Positions 1-10,233 of a stretch of DNA of 64,000 bases are shown here, one piece after another. Source of the DNA: Candidatus Reidiella endopervernicosa (GTDB taxonomy: Bacteria > Pseudomonadota > Gammaproteobacteria > GCF-013343005); assembly GCF_013343005.1 (NCBI RefSeq), contig NZ_CP054491.1:3020501-3084500 (forward strand), written 5' to 3'. The translations under genes and the position numbers were made by a program. The notes under the pieces were generated by a model. That model saw only the letters and a program-made list of their open reading frames with translations. It searched no databases and was not told where the DNA came from. Each line of letters opens with the position of its first letter. Positions within the stretch are counted from its first letter, which is position 1.

Positions 1-71
1 ATCGTGGTGAAGGGGTGGCAGATGTTTTGTGGCAACCCGACAGGGCACGTTAAACCTCTACAGCTGCCGCC

Positions 72-2377
72 TTAGACAGTCTGAAGTTCGAAGTAGAAGG
101 TTGTACCTCGACCAACCTCGGTCTCAAAACCAATCGTCCCGCCCATCTGTGCGATGATCGACTTACTGATGGTCAGCCCCAGACCGGTACCCCCCATGCT
201 ACGGGTGCTCGATGCATCAGCCTGGGTAAACTTCTCAAAGATCTGATTGCGAAACTCGACTGGGATACCGCCACCATAATCGGTCACAGCGACCCGTACC
301 TGCGGTCCATTATCGATCACGGCTATCTCCACCCGAGTGGCACCCGCAGAGAACTTGGCTGCGTTGGAGAGCAGATTGAAGAGCACCTGGCGAAGACGAT
401 CTGAATCGACATTGACGCGTGTTGTCGATGAGCTGGAGACAATCTGATACTCGACACCAAACTGTTGTGCATAGGCGTGACTCTCCGCCATCGCACTATC
501 AACCAGCGGCATCAGCAGTTGCGGCTCGTTGTTGAACTCCATCTTGCCGGAGGTGATCTTCTCCATGTCGAGCAGATCGTTGATTAGGTGAATCAGACGA
601 TCACTGTTTTTGTGGGCGATATCGACCATTTCATACTGCTGTTTTGGTAAATCACCGGCAGCACCACCTACCAACAGACCCAGCGCACCCCGGATCGAGG
701 TCAGCGGAGTACGCAACTCGTGGCTCACGGTAGAGATAAAATCGCTCTTCATCTGATCGATCCGGTTTCGTTCGGTGATATCGCGAATGATCGCTACAAA
801 ACGCGCCTGTTCTCCCTCGGGTGCGATGTACTGCAGCAACACCTCAACCGGGATGTCGACCCCCGCCTTACTGCGATGCACCGTCTCGAAACTGGTAAAG
901 CTAAGCTCACCCGAAAGCATCGGTTCGAGCAATCGGCGGAACTGAACCTCATCAAGTAGCGGCATAACGTCAAACGGTTTCATGTTGAGTAACATCTCAC
1001 GCGGGAATCCGACCTGTTCAACGGCGCCCTGATTGGCGTAGAAGATCTCGAGCCGCTCGGCGGAGAAGATCAACACACAGTCCATGGTCAGATCGAGCGT
1101 GTTTTTAAAGCGCGTCAGTTCGCGGGTGCGATTAACGACCAGCCCTTCCAGGTCACGATTCAATCCCTGTAGGTTCTCTTCGCTACTGCGCACCTGACGC
1201 TCCAGGTCACGAAAGGCACGTGCCAACATACCGATCTCATCACTACGTTCAATCGGCAGCGAACCGGTTTCACGTCCATGCATGAAGTCATCAATGCGCT
1301 GTGTGACCAGACCAATCGGTCTGACCAGAAGCCCAGAGAATGCGTAGGCGGCAGCGATGCCAATCACGATCAGCAGCAACGAGAAACCGATCGCATTGGC
1401 AAGCGCAGTGCTCTGCGAGGCGATCACATCGTCATAGGGTTGCGAGAGACCCACAGTCACAAAACGCTCTGGGTGATCTCGGAGCAGCGCAATCTTCACA
1501 AACACGCGAACACGATTATCACCCGTATCTTCGGGTAGCAGTGTTTCGATAGTGCGGTGACTGGTGGGTGAGAATAGATTGGTGAGCTGCGGGAAGTCAC
1601 GCTGCACTCGCTCATCGTGACCCAGATCGAAACCAAACTCCTTGTCACGATTAGGGTGGACCAGATAGCTACCCAGGCTATTGGTGACGTAAAGCGATTG
1701 ACCAATCCCCTGCTGCGCACGTTTAATCACATCGAGCTGGCGCCCAAAGTCCATATTGATCACGACCAGACCAAATAACTCACCACCATTATCGTAAACC
1801 GGTGTAGCAGCACGCAGCACCGGCATATAGGGCTCGGAGATACGTCCATGCTCACGGTTAAGATTGATCTCGGAGAGATAGATACTGCCTGCTGGCAATT
1901 TGATCGTCTCGCTCACATAGCGCCGATCATGCTTATTCTGCATCAGATCTCGCGGCACCACTCGCGTCTTCTCACCCACACGGTCGACGCGCACCAGCTC
2001 ATTACCCGCCTTATCGATCAGGCGTACCTGAATGTAGGCACGTTTGGCTTGCAGCAGTCCTGAAAAGAGCTCGAGAGACGCTGTCGCCAGATCCAGTCTG
2101 CCGTAATCACCTGGTCAGGATCGGGCGCCTTATGTGCCTGAATAATGCCGTCGATAGATGAGAGATCGGAGATAAAGCGCACATCCTGCTGTACCGAGTC
2201 GACCAACTCGACCAGCTTCACACCATCTTGCTGCACCCCGAAGGAGAGCTGCTCAATCTTGTTTTTGATCAGAATTGCATTACTGCTGACGTAGAAGACC
2301 CACGCCACCATGCCCGCAGTGCAGAACACCAGCAACACAGACAGCAGCGAAATCTTACGAGTAATATTGAGCTTCAA
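72..2377 (-). CDS. membrane sensor histidine kinase (HAMP-PAS-HisKA-HATPase), frameshifted
   Basis: This is a hybrid-less sensor kinase for a two-component system. The N-terminal piece (start at 2377) has a membrane segment at about residues 8-30 followed by a periplasmic sensing region. The downstream piece carries a second membrane segment, a HAMP domain, a PAS domain, the H-box SHELRTPLTS and a HATPase domain with N-box LSNAAKFS, G1 DYGGGIP and G2 GGTGLGLTIS. The two pieces lie in different frames. The switch is near 2105-2118, where one added base (for example one C) joins them into a continuous sensor domain. No response regulator lies next to it inside the window. The family assignment is firm and the ligand is unknown. 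The frameshift may be a sequencing error, because other genes here show the same type of lesion. Confidence 0.88.
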
Positions 2378-2509
2378 TGCCCCTCTCTCTCCTGCACCAG
2401 CATCCGGTTACCAGCATAGCGGAGGTTGTTGCTTATTATTATCTCGTCTCATAGTGGCCATCTTCAGCAGTAGCATCAAGTCAGTACAGTAAAAAGTGTG
2501 ATCACTCTA

Positions 2510-3405
2510 CTACTCTGCAGCTCTACGTTGACGCACCCGCTCCATAATTGCACAGATCTGCTCGGCTCCATCGACCAGTCGCGGACCGGCCCGCTGCAGC
2601 AGATCGGGAGCGACATGATAGAGATTCTCCTCCGCCACGGCGCGTAGCTGTGGCCAGCGCCGCCACTGATCGAGCCACTCTGGCCGAGATGCTGCCATAC
2701 CACTGGCGATAATCACCTCTGGATTACGTGCCAGCACCGCTTCCAGTGCCACCTCTCCAGCATCAACACTCAGATCAGCGAAGATATTTCTCCCACCACA
2801 GAGCGTAATAATGTCACTGATGATCTGTTCGCCACCGATGGTCATCAGCGGCTGATGCCAGACCTGATAGAAACTCATTGTCGGCTCACTATCACGGGCC
2901 ACATTTTTCAGCACAGCAATTCTGGCGGACAACAGCTCGGCTCGCTGGCGCGCCACTGTTCCAGTCCCGCCAATAGACCGAGTGTCGTAAGAGTCCCCGG
3001 TATAGACTCCAGCGCCCGCGGCCGATGGCGATAGAGTGGAAAGCCGAGCGACTCGACCCGTTCAAGCTGTACGGCAGGATTACCATCGGCCCAACCGATA
3101 ACAAGATCGGGACGCAGGGCGAGAATGCGTTCGAGATCGAATGCCATATAGCTACCGACTCGTGGCAGTTTCACGGCCTCGGCCGGGTAGTCACTATATT
3201 CAACCGTCGCCACCACCTGCTTGCCTGCACCAGCGGCAAACAGCAGTTCAGTTAGATGGGGAGCCAGTGAGATGATGCGCTGTGCTGGCTGTTCTAACTC
3301 GATCTGCGCACCACTATCGTCAGTGACCACGACTGTGGCGGCGACAGAGAGCGACGACGTCAATAGCAGTAACGAGACGGTTATTAACCTAATAAAAAGA
3401 TTCAC
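2510..3405 (-). CDS. btuF: BtuF-like cobalamin-binding periplasmic protein, frameshifted
   Basis: This is a substrate-binding protein of a vitamin B12-type ABC importer (class III, FepB/BtuF fold). The N-terminal part has a signal peptide ending near LSVAA, then the family motifs [19 protein letters not shown] and [19 protein letters not shown]. The C-terminal part has GGRNIFADL and NPEVII. The parts are in different frames; one missing base near 2955 separates them. I place the start at the GTG at 3405; a TTG at 3420 is an in-frame alternative. It is divergent from cobQ, only about 40 bp away, which supports a cobalamin role over haem or siderophore binding. No permease or ATPase gene lies beside it here. 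Whether the gene is truly broken or the base is a read error cannot be decided from sequence. Confidence 0.8.
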
Positions 3406-3445
3406 TACACACAGTTCCAATCAGCTGTCGTGCGATAATAGCACC

Positions 3446-4921
3446 ATGACTCAGACAGTAATGGTACAGGGCACTACCTCCGATGCGGGCAAGAGCATCC
3501 TGGTTGCAGGGCTCTGCCGCTGGTTTCACCGCAACGGCATCAATGTAGCTCCTTTTAAACCGCAAAACATGGCACTCAACAGTGCGGTTACAGCCACCGG
3601 GGGTGAGATCGGTCGCGCTCAGGCACTGCAGGCACAGGCCGCACGGCTCGAGCCACACACCGATATGAACTCGGTACTGCTCAAACCCAACAGCGACACC
3701 GGCGCTCAGGTCATCATCCATGGACATGCCATCGGCAACATGGAGGCGCTTGAATACCATCACTACAAAAAAACCGCTCGAAGCGCTGTGCTTGAATCGC
3801 ACTATCGCCTGCAACAGCAGTATGAGTTGATCGTGGTCGAGGGGGCCGGTAGCCCCGCCGAGATCAATCTACGTGAGGGTGATATTGCCAACATGGGTTT
3901 TGCCGAGACGATCGACTGCCCGGTAATCCTGATCGCCGATATCGACCGTGGTGGCGTCTTCGCCCATATCGTCGGTACCCTGGCGCTGCTAAGCGATTCG
4001 GAGCGAGCGCGTGTTAAGGGAGTGGTGATCAACCGCTTCCGAGGTGATCTCTCACTACTCACCTCCGGGTTGGAGTGGCTGGAGCAGGAGACGGGCATTC
4101 CCGTACTGGGAGTACTCCCCTATCTGGATAACTTTCACCTGGCGGCCGAAGATGCCATCACCCACCATCAACAGTGTGATAGCGAGAAGCTCTTCAAGAT
4201 CAGCGTGATCGCCTATCCGCATATCAGCAACCACACCGACCTCGATCCCCTGCAACTCAACCCCGGAGTCGATCTGCGCTTTGTACGCAGTGCCGATCAG
4301 CTTTCCGAGAGCGACCTGATTATCCTGCCGGGCAGCAAAAGCGTGCGTAGCGATCTCATCTGGCTACGCGACAACGGCTTCGAAGCGGCGCTGCATCGCC
4401 ACCTGCGCTATGGCGGCAAGTTGATTGGTATCTGTGGCGGTTTTCAGATGCTCGGTACCACTATCCACGATCCAGAAGGGTTGGAGAGTGAAGCGGGTAG
4501 CAGCATCGGACTCGGACTCCTTGAGATGCAGACGACACTGCAGGCAGAGAAACAGCTCACTCGTATGTCAGGCAAGTTAACTCTTAACGGCACTCACATC
4601 GAAGGTTATGAGATCCACATGGGCTACAGCGAAGGCGAGGCGCTGTCACGTCCCGCTGTTTGCTTTAGCAATGGTGTGGATGGCGCTATCAGCGAGGATG
4701 ATCAGCTACTCGGCACCTATCTGCACGGACTCTTCGATCAGGCCGATACCGCCGCCGCACTACTGGCATGGGCAGGCATGGAGGCAGCCGCTGGCATCGA
4801 TCTCGCTCAGCAGAGTGAGCAGGCGCTGGAGCGACTCTGTGATGCGCTGGATGAACATCTCGACATGGCCAAACTGATCGAAGTAACCAATACCCCTGTA
4901 TCAAGCACACACCCTGAATAG
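3446..4921 (+). CDS. cobQ: cobyric acid synthase
   Basis: CobQ amidates side chains b, d, e and g of adenosylcobyrinic acid a,c-diamide using glutamine and ATP, giving cobyric acid. The 491-residue protein has an N-terminal dethiobiotin-synthetase-like ATPase domain with P-loop GTTSDAGKS at residues 9-17 and the KPQNMALNS motif. The C-terminal type-1 glutamine amidotransferase domain has its nucleophile Cys at about residue 330 ([10 protein letters not shown]) and the His in TYLHGLF. I chose the ATG at 3446; the frame is open further upstream, but that part overlaps the divergent btuF and matches no family sequence. The other nucleotide-loop genes lie about 3-6 kb away on the opposite strand. 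Confidence 0.95.
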   Translation: MTQTVMVQGTTSDAGKSILVAGLCRWFHRNGINVAPFKPQNMALNSAVTATGGEIGRAQALQAQAARLEPHTDMNSVLLKPNSDTGAQVIIHGHAIGNMEALEYHHYKKTARSAVLESHYRLQQQYELIVVEGAGSPAEINLREGDIANMGFAETIDCPVILIADIDRGGVFAHIVGTLALLSDSERARVKGVVINRFRGDLSLLTSGLEWLEQETGIPVLGVLPYLDNFHLAAEDAITHHQQCDSEKLFKISVIAYPHISNHTDLDPLQLNPGVDLRFVRSADQLSESDLIILPGSKSVRSDLIWLRDNGFEAALHRHLRYGGKLIGICGGFQMLGTTIHDPEGLESEAGSSIGLGLLEMQTTLQAEKQLTRMSGKLTLNGTHIEGYEIHMGYSEGEALSRPAVCFSNGVDGAISEDDQLLGTYLHGLFDQADTAAALLAWAGMEAAAGIDLAQQSEQALERLCDALDEHLDMAKLIEVTNTPVSSTHPE

Positions 4922-4937
4922 CACCCAGCAAGGGTGC
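4921..4937 (+). terminator. short hairpin after cobQ (weak)
   Basis: GCACCC and GGGTGC pair around a five-base loop directly at the cobQ stop codon. There is no T-run after it, so a terminator role is only a suggestion. Confidence 0.25.
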
Positions 4938-5012
4938 TGCAATCTGCTACAAGGTTGCGATGACATGGCATAATCGCCACATCGTTACATCACAAAACTA
5001 GAGAGAACTGAG

Positions 5013-5780
5013 ATGGAAAAACCAATTATCGTTGTCGGCCTCGGTGAGATGGCCAGTGTCTTTACCCGCGCGATCCTGCGTCTCGGCCACCCTGTCTTCC
5101 CCGTTACCCGCAACACCGATATGGAGGCTGAGGCACGAGCGCTCGCCGAACCCGCGATGGTACTGGTCGCCGTGGGTGAAAATGATCTGCACCCTGTATT
5201 GGAGAAGCTACCCGCCGCATGGCGCAACCATGTAGCGCTACTGCAGAACGAGCTACTACCCGATGACTGGAAGCGCCACGGGCTGGAAAACCCCACCGTG
5301 ATCTCGGTCTGGTTCGAGAAGAAAAAGGGACAGGACTATAAGGTGCTCGTCCCCTCCCCCGCCTTTGGGCCCGCTGCCGCCCTACTTGAGAGCGCACTCG
5401 AAACACTGGAGATCCCCTGCTGGGAGGTCGCCGACGAGGAGGAGCTGCTGTTTGAACTGGTACGCAAAAACCTCTACATCGTCACCACCAATATCGCTGG
5501 ACTGGTCGTAGGCGGCAACGTCGACTCACTCTGGAATGGACACAATGCACTGGCCCGTGAAGTCGCCAGCGAGGTGCTCGATATCCAGTTCTGCCTGATC
5601 GGTCAGGAGTTGGATCGTGACAAGCTGATTGAAGCGATGGTCGAAGCGATCCAGGGCGATCTGGAACACAAGTGCATGGGACGTAGTGCACCAGGACGCC
5701 TGGCACGCGCCATCTCTCTGGCCGATGAAGCAGGGCTCGCTGTGCCTAAGCTGCGTGAGATCGCTGCCAGTCAGTCGTAG
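5013..5780 (+). CDS. Rossmann-fold NAD(P)-binding protein of ketopantoate-reductase/dehydrogenase type
   Basis: The 255-residue protein opens with a dinucleotide-binding motif (VVGLGEMASVF, residues 7-17) and has the general shape of 6-phosphogluconate-dehydrogenase-like or PanE-like proteins: an N-terminal Rossmann domain and a mostly helical C-terminal half. I do not recognise the specific family, and the PanE catalytic signature is not clear. It follows cobQ on the same strand after 91 bp and has a reasonable ribosome site (GAGAGAAC) before the ATG. A role next to cobalamin genes is possible, but only by position. Confidence 0.65.
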   Translation: MEKPIIVVGLGEMASVFTRAILRLGHPVFPVTRNTDMEAEARALAEPAMVLVAVGENDLHPVLEKLPAAWRNHVALLQNELLPDDWKRHGLENPTVISVWFEKKKGQDYKVLVPSPAFGPAAALLESALETLEIPCWEVADEEELLFELVRKNLYIVTTNIAGLVVGGNVDSLWNGHNALAREVASEVLDIQFCLIGQELDRDKLIEAMVEAIQGDLEHKCMGRSAPGRLARAISLADEAGLAVPKLREIAASQS

Positions 5781-5797
5781 CGACACAATCAGGCGTC

Positions 5798-5827
5798 GGG
5801 GTCGGAGTTGGTATCGACTCCGACCCC
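5798..5827 (+). terminator. perfect 11-bp stem after the Rossmann-fold gene
   Basis: GGGGTCGGAGT pairs perfectly with ACTCCGACCCC around an 8-base loop, 18 bp after the stop codon. It lacks a T-run. It could end transcription from the cobQ side or be part of the repeat cluster that follows. Confidence 0.45.
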
Positions 5828-5860
5828 TATCGCTAAACGTAAGATGGGTAGAGCAGAGAT

Positions 5861-5945
5861 GTAGCCCGGATGGAGCGAAGCACAATCCGGGGTTTGCAAG
5901 TTAAGTCAAACTCTCCCGGATTACGTTGCACTCCATCCGGGCTAC
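5861..5945. repeat. dispersed palindromic repeat of the GTAGCCCGGATG type
   Basis: GTAGCCCGGATGGAG at the left end is mirrored by CTCCATCCGGGCTAC at the right end, with a second inner pair around AATCCGGG/CCCGGATT. A half copy of the same motif occurs at about 22809-22845. This type of imperfect palindrome is common between genes of many gammaproteobacteria. Mobility and function are not shown by the sequence. Confidence 0.7.
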
Positions 5946-5958
5946 GGATCATCGATCT

Positions 5959-6219
5959 GGGCCTGTTCACACTAACCGAATACCCAACGTTGGCCCTCAA
6001 CAACAGTCAGGCAAGGCGCACAGAGCGCGGTTTGGTTGCTCCAAATAAGCGATGTGCAACGACGCATGACTGTTGTTGAGGCCAACCCTAGACAGGAGCA
6101 TTGTGTACAGGCGTGCGTTGCACTTTCGCTCATGTACGTTAAGTACACTACGTGCAATGCGTCTTCTCCTGTACAAAATGGTCCATGTCGATGGATATTC
6201 GGTTAGTGTGAACAGGCCC
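5959..6219. mobile_element. 261-bp MITE-like element with perfect 24-bp terminal inverted repeats
   Basis: The left end (5959-5982, starting GGGCCTGTTCACAC) is the exact reverse complement of the right end (6196-6219). Two further inverted pairs are nested inside: CTCAACAACAGTCA against TGACTGTTGTTGAG, and GCGTTGCAC against GTGCAATGCG. There is no open reading frame of note, so it would be non-autonomous. The last base of the right repeat is the first base of the ROK-kinase stop codon, so the element sits flush against that gene. No clear target duplication is visible. Confidence 0.7.
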
Positions 6220-7121
6220 TAACACGGCCAGAGCCAGGCAGCACCACGCACGCCACTCGAGTCACCGTGTTTCGCCTGCACCAGCTTCGTCTTCACGCAG
6301 TCTGAGAAGAGATACTCTCCCCACAGCTCCGGCACACGCTGACAGAGGTTAGGTAGATTGGAGAGACCACCACCGAGCACAATCACGTGGGGATCGATCA
6401 CATTGATCACACTTGCCAACGCCTTTGCCAGCCGTCGCTCATACCGCCCCAGTGTTTCTCTCGCTACATCGCTACCCGCGTCAGCCTCGACTACAATCGA
6501 CTCGGCCGTTAACGCTTCACCCGTAACAGACAGGTGGTCGCGCGCCAGCCCCGGTCCAGATAGCCAGGTCTCGATACAGCCCTGCTTGCCGCAGTAACAG
6601 TCGGGCCCAGGTAGCTCATCGGGCTGTGGCCACGGCAGTGGATTATGGCCCCACTCACCGGCAATGGCGGTGGGACCAGCAAGCAGCTGGCCGTTCACTA
6701 CAATGCCACCTCCGGTACCGGTGCCGATGATCACACCAAACACCGTTGCGGCACCGATGGCCGCACCATCGCTCGCCTCCGAGAGGGCAAAACAGTCGGC
6801 ATCGTTTGCAATACGAATTGGTCGCGTTAGTAGCTTTTCAAGATCACGATCGATCGGCTGGCCGTTGAGGCAGATCGAGTTGGAGTTTCGCAGTAGTCCG
6901 GTAGCTGGTGAGATAGCACCCGGTGTGGCTATACCCACTGAAACCGATTCACCCAGTTCAGACTCTACATCTAATACCAAACAGGAAATCGCCTGCAGTG
7001 TTCCCAGGTAGTCATTCTGTGGTGTGGCGACACGTCGGCGTACTACCATCTCACCCTGCTCATCAAGTGCGACCACTTCAATCTTGGTTCCTCCAAGATC
7101 GATACCTACACGCTTGCTCAC
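6219..7121 (-). CDS. ROK-family sugar kinase (fructokinase-like)
   Basis: This ATP-dependent hexose kinase phosphorylates a sugar at the 6-position. The 300-residue protein has the phosphate loop GIDLGGTKIE at residues 6-15, the catalytic NDADCFA, the GTGTGGG motif, and the ROK zinc site seen as EWGHN followed by CYCGKQGCIETWLSGPG. The wording of this zinc site is closest to Mak/NagK-type fructokinases; glucose or N-acetylglucosamine cannot be excluded. Its stop codon overlaps the terminal repeat of the element at 5959-6219. No sugar transporter or regulator is adjacent. Confidence 0.88.
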   Translation of the reverse strand: MSKRVGIDLGGTKIEVVALDEQGEMVVRRRVATPQNDYLGTLQAISCLVLDVESELGESVSVGIATPGAISPATGLLRNSNSICLNGQPIDRDLEKLLTRPIRIANDADCFALSEASDGAAIGAATVFGVIIGTGTGGGIVVNGQLLAGPTAIAGEWGHNPLPWPQPDELPGPDCYCGKQGCIETWLSGPGLARDHLSVTGEALTAESIVVEADAGSDVARETLGRYERRLAKALASVINVIDPHVIVLGGGLSNLPNLCQRVPELWGEYLFSDCVKTKLVQAKHGDSSGVRGAAWLWPC

Positions 7122-7299
7122 CCCAAACTCCTGCAGTAACAGCTATTCATCATCACGACCGTAACCGAGTCAATTTAGTCCATCACCCGCGATGATCGTT
7201 TTACCGTCAGTGGCTGTAAAAACGATGCTGCGCACGGAACAGAAAAAGAGCTGTTTATCCATCTCCGCTAACCTTCGATTTCGATAGCGATTCGTTGAC

Positions 7300-8049
7300 T
7301 CACGAAACACCACCTACCATGGTCGCCACCGCGGTGATCAACACCACCACCTCCACCAGCTCCACCAGCGCACCAAAGCCATCACCGGTCACACCCTGTA
7401 GTCGAGCCATGAGTCGGTTTCTGAGTAGAAAAACAACCACCACGGTCGCTAACAGTAGATAGAAAAATGAGAGCTGCCAGATCATCAGTGCCACCGAGAT
7501 CAGCACCAGTAGTGCAGCCATCTCCTGTTTTGGCATTGCGTTAACCAGCGTCGATCCAAGTCCCTCACGTCGGACATAGGGAGTCGTCATCATCATTAGC
7601 GGTAGCGCCATTCGTGCCAGTAGCGGTGTCACGACCACAACCATCAGCGCGTGACTCTGCAACAGTGCCAGCAACGCCAGATATTTGAGTAGCAGTAACA
7701 GTATCAACGCCACCACTCCGATCGGGCCAGAGGCAGGATCCTTCATGATCTCCAAGGTGCGCTCGCGACTGTCGTGACCACCAACCCAAGCGTCGGCCAT
7801 ATCAGCCAGACCATCGAGATGCAGACCACCCGTTAATAACACCCACAGCGTTAACAACACCCCCGCCTGGAGTTCAGGTGTCAGTGCAGTCGGCAGTGAA
7901 GCAGCCAGCCACAACAGACCTCCCAGCAGCAGGCCGACCAGCGGATAGAAGAGCGTCGAGAAACCGAGTTCCTTTTCGCCAGGCTCAGCAATCTCTGGCG
8001 TTGGTAACCGGGTTAGAAACTGCTGTGCGAGCAGGTAGCAGCGAATCAT
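7300..8049 (-). CDS. cobS: adenosylcobinamide-GDP ribazoletransferase
   Basis: CobS joins adenosylcobinamide-GDP to alpha-ribazole (phosphate) in the inner membrane, the last assembly step of the cobalamin lower ligand. The 249-residue protein is polytopic and has the family motif GGLHLDGLADMADAWVGG at about residues 75-92. Its start overlaps the end of cobC by 4 bp, and it is the last gene of the cobU-cobT-cobC-cobS run. Confidence 0.95.
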   Translation of the reverse strand: MIRCYLLAQQFLTRLPTPEIAEPGEKELGFSTLFYPLVGLLLGGLLWLAASLPTALTPELQAGVLLTLWVLLTGGLHLDGLADMADAWVGGHDSRERTLEIMKDPASGPIGVVALILLLLLKYLALLALLQSHALMVVVVTPLLARMALPLMMMTTPYVRREGLGSTLVNAMPKQEMAALLVLISVALMIWQLSFFYLLLATVVVVFLLRNRLMARLQGVTGDGFGALVELVEVVVLITAVATMVGGVS

Positions 8050-8657
8050 AGCTGTCCAGCGTGAAAGATCAGCCGCGGAAAGGATTCGGCATCGAAGTGG
8101 TCGACCTGCACCCGACTGATGCCAGCACTCGGCACCTGCAGACGGAACATACGATCGAGCGGCATATCGAGCACATGACGTAGCACCATACGCATCATAC
8201 CGGCGTGGCCAACGACCAGTAGGTGCTGCCCCGCATAGCTGTTTAGCAGCGACTCCCAGGCCGCGATCACCCGATCACGAAAATCGGCCAGCGTCTCGGC
8301 ACCGGGCGGTGTGTTGTTGAGCGGATCACTCCAGAAACGGTTCAGGGTCTCACTATCCTCGGCCATCAACTCGGCGGCAGTACGTCCTTCCCACTCACCA
8401 AAGCCGATCTCCATCAAACGCGGGTCCAGCTTCATCGGGATTCCATGTCGCGATGCCAACTCAGCGGCGAACTCACTACAGCGGCTCAGGCTCGAACTGA
8501 CAATACGATCCCACGGAGCATGGTCAGCCACCGCCTCACGCATCTGCCGCCACCCCTTCTCGCTAAGTGGATCATCGATCTGACCACGATAACGTCGTCC
8601 ACCGACCGGCTCGCCATGACGCATTAGATCGATCGTGGTGGTAACCATTTCACTCAT
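8046..8657 (-). CDS. cobC: alpha-ribazole phosphatase, histidine-phosphatase family
   Basis: CobC removes the phosphate from alpha-ribazole-5'-phosphate or adenosylcobalamin-5'-phosphate. The 203-residue protein has the phosphatase signature LMRHGEPVGG at residues 12-21, the family RYRGQIDDPLSEKG region and the second catalytic His in VVGHAGMMR. It lies 10 bp after cobT and overlaps cobS. General phosphoglycerate-mutase-like phosphatases share the fold, so the name rests on both the motif set and the neighbours. Confidence 0.9.
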   Translation of the reverse strand: MSEMVTTTIDLMRHGEPVGGRRYRGQIDDPLSEKGWRQMREAVADHAPWDRIVSSSLSRCSEFAAELASRHGIPMKLDPRLMEIGFGEWEGRTAAELMAEDSETLNRFWSDPLNNTPPGAETLADFRDRVIAAWESLLNSYAGQHLLVVGHAGMMRMVLRHVLDMPLDRMFRLQVPSAGISRVQVDHFDAESFPRLIFHAGQL

Positions 8658-8667
8658 TCAATATTCC

Positions 8668-9720
8668 CTATAGCTCTTCCGAGACATCCGCCTCGGCAAA
8701 GGTGGCCATGTTGTTGTGCAGCGCCACCGCCATACGCAGCAGCGGTAGCGCAACGGCTGCGCCGGACCCCTCACCGAGACGCAGATCGAGATCGACTAGC
8801 GGCTTGGCACTGAGCGCCTCGACCATCAGGAGATGACCCGGCTCGGCCGAGGCGTGGGCGAACAGCAGCCAGGGACGAATCTCCGGGACAATATGTGTTG
8901 CGGCAAGTGCGGCACTGGTGGCGATAAAACCGTCGACCAGCACAGGCAACCCCACCTGCGCCGCTGCGACATAGGCACCGGCCAAAGCGGCAATCTCAAA
9001 ACCACCCAGGCAACGCAACACCTCAAACGGTTGCTCGAGCAACGCAGTGTGTAACAGCAACGCCTGCTCAATCACCTGCGTCTTGTGCTGTACGCCATCG
9101 CTATCGAGTCCCGTACCAGGCCCCACCAGTCGTGCCGCTGGCTGTTTGAGCAGTGCAGCAGCTATCGCCGTAGCGGCGGTGGTATTGGCGATACCCATAT
9201 CACCGCCAACAAAGAGCTCCGCCTTCGTCTCAACTGCGCGCGCCACGGCATCCCGTCCAGCAGAGAGTGCGGATGCCAACTGCTCGGTGCTCATCGCTGC
9301 ACCGACAGCGAGATTACTACTACCTGCAGCGACACGTTGCGAGATGACACCCTCCAGCGGACCGGGATCGATCACCGCACCGACATCGACTACCTCGAGC
9401 CGTGCACCCAGCTCACGCGCCAGCACACTGATCGCCGCACCACCACGGGCGAAGTTACGAATCATCTCGGTAGTGACCGCCTGCGGAAAGGCGGAGACCC
9501 CTTCATCAGCGACACCGTGATCGGCGGCGAAGATAACAATCGAAATCTGTTCGAGGCTGGGTGCCTCACGCCCCTGTAGCGCGGCCAACTCGATTGCTAC
9601 CGTCTCAAGCCGACCCAGGGAACCGGGTGGCTTGGTGAGCTGCTGCTGGCGTGCCTCTGCCGCGGCGCGCACCGTCTCATCCAGTTTGGCAACGGGCGCA
9701 TTTAGCCACTCGACACTCAT
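8668..9720 (-). CDS. cobT: nicotinate-nucleotide--dimethylbenzimidazole phosphoribosyltransferase
   Basis: CobT transfers phosphoribose from nicotinate mononucleotide to the lower-ligand base to make alpha-ribazole phosphate. The 350-residue length is typical. Seen motifs include [10 protein letters not shown] (about 31-40), [26 protein letters not shown] and the C-terminal LGEGSGAA, whose Glu is the family's catalytic base. It starts immediately after the cobU stop codon, which suggests translational coupling. Confidence 0.96.
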   Translation of the reverse strand: MSVEWLNAPVAKLDETVRAAAEARQQQLTKPPGSLGRLETVAIELAALQGREAPSLEQISIVIFAADHGVADEGVSAFPQAVTTEMIRNFARGGAAISVLARELGARLEVVDVGAVIDPGPLEGVISQRVAAGSSNLAVGAAMSTEQLASALSAGRDAVARAVETKAELFVGGDMGIANTTAATAIAAALLKQPAARLVGPGTGLDSDGVQHKTQVIEQALLLHTALLEQPFEVLRCLGGFEIAALAGAYVAAAQVGLPVLVDGFIATSAALAATHIVPEIRPWLLFAHASAEPGHLLMVEALSAKPLVDLDLRLGEGSGAAVALPLLRMAVALHNNMATFAEADVSEEL

Positions 9721-10233
9721 CTACTCCCCTTTTAAAATCATTGGTAGACCGGCGGCCACAAAGGTGACTCGCGCAGCGTGCTCAGCAACGCGCTGGTTGA
9801 GCCAGCCCGCCTCATCTCGGAAACGTCGTGCCAGCGGGTTGTCGGGGACAATGCCAAGACCCACCTCATTACTGACCAGCACCACCCGGCCCGGCAGGCT
9901 CGGCAGCAGTCTCAACAACTGCTCTCGTTCATCGTTCAGACGCGCCTCATCCGCTGCCATCAGGTTAGATAACCAGAGGGTCAGACAGTCGACAATCACG
10001 GTCCGATCGGCCGCCGCATTTTCCGCAAGAACTGCGGCCAGCGCCAGCGGCTCTTCAATACTCAGCCACGCTTCAGGACGACGTTCTCGATGGTGGGCAA
10101 TGCGCTCTGCCATCTCCTCATCACCCGCCTCTGCGGTGGCGATGTAGATCACCTGCCGACCACCTTCACTGGCACGCTGCTCCGCCAGGGCGCTCTTTCC
10201 TGAACGAGCACCACCGAGAATCAGTTCAACCAT
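9721..10233 (-). CDS. cobU: adenosylcobinamide kinase / adenosylcobinamide-phosphate guanylyltransferase
   Basis: CobU phosphorylates adenosylcobinamide and then adds GMP. The 170-residue protein begins MVELILGGARSGKSALAEQ, with the P-loop at residues 7-14, and keeps the VDCLTLWLSNLM and SNEVGLGIVP family motifs. As sequenced, its frame is continuous with the upstream ampD. I list it as a separate gene because a strong ribosome site (GGGGGAG) stands 7 bases before its ATG, and because adding one G to the G5 tract at 10241-10245 gives ampD its own stop codon overlapping this start. Confidence 0.92.
   Translation of the reverse strand: MVELILGGARSGKSALAEQRASEGGRQVIYIATAEAGDEEMAERIAHHRERRPEAWLSIEEPLALAAVLAENAAADRTVIVDCLTLWLSNLMAADEARLNDEREQLLRLLPSLPGRVVLVSNEVGLGIVPDNPLARRFRDEAGWLNQRVAEHAARVTFVAAGLPMILKGE

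Noticed and set aside
3221-3445. N-terminal extension of cobQ in the same open frame
   Set aside because: It overlaps the divergent btuF coding sequence and has no CobQ similarity; the family N-terminus begins at 3446.
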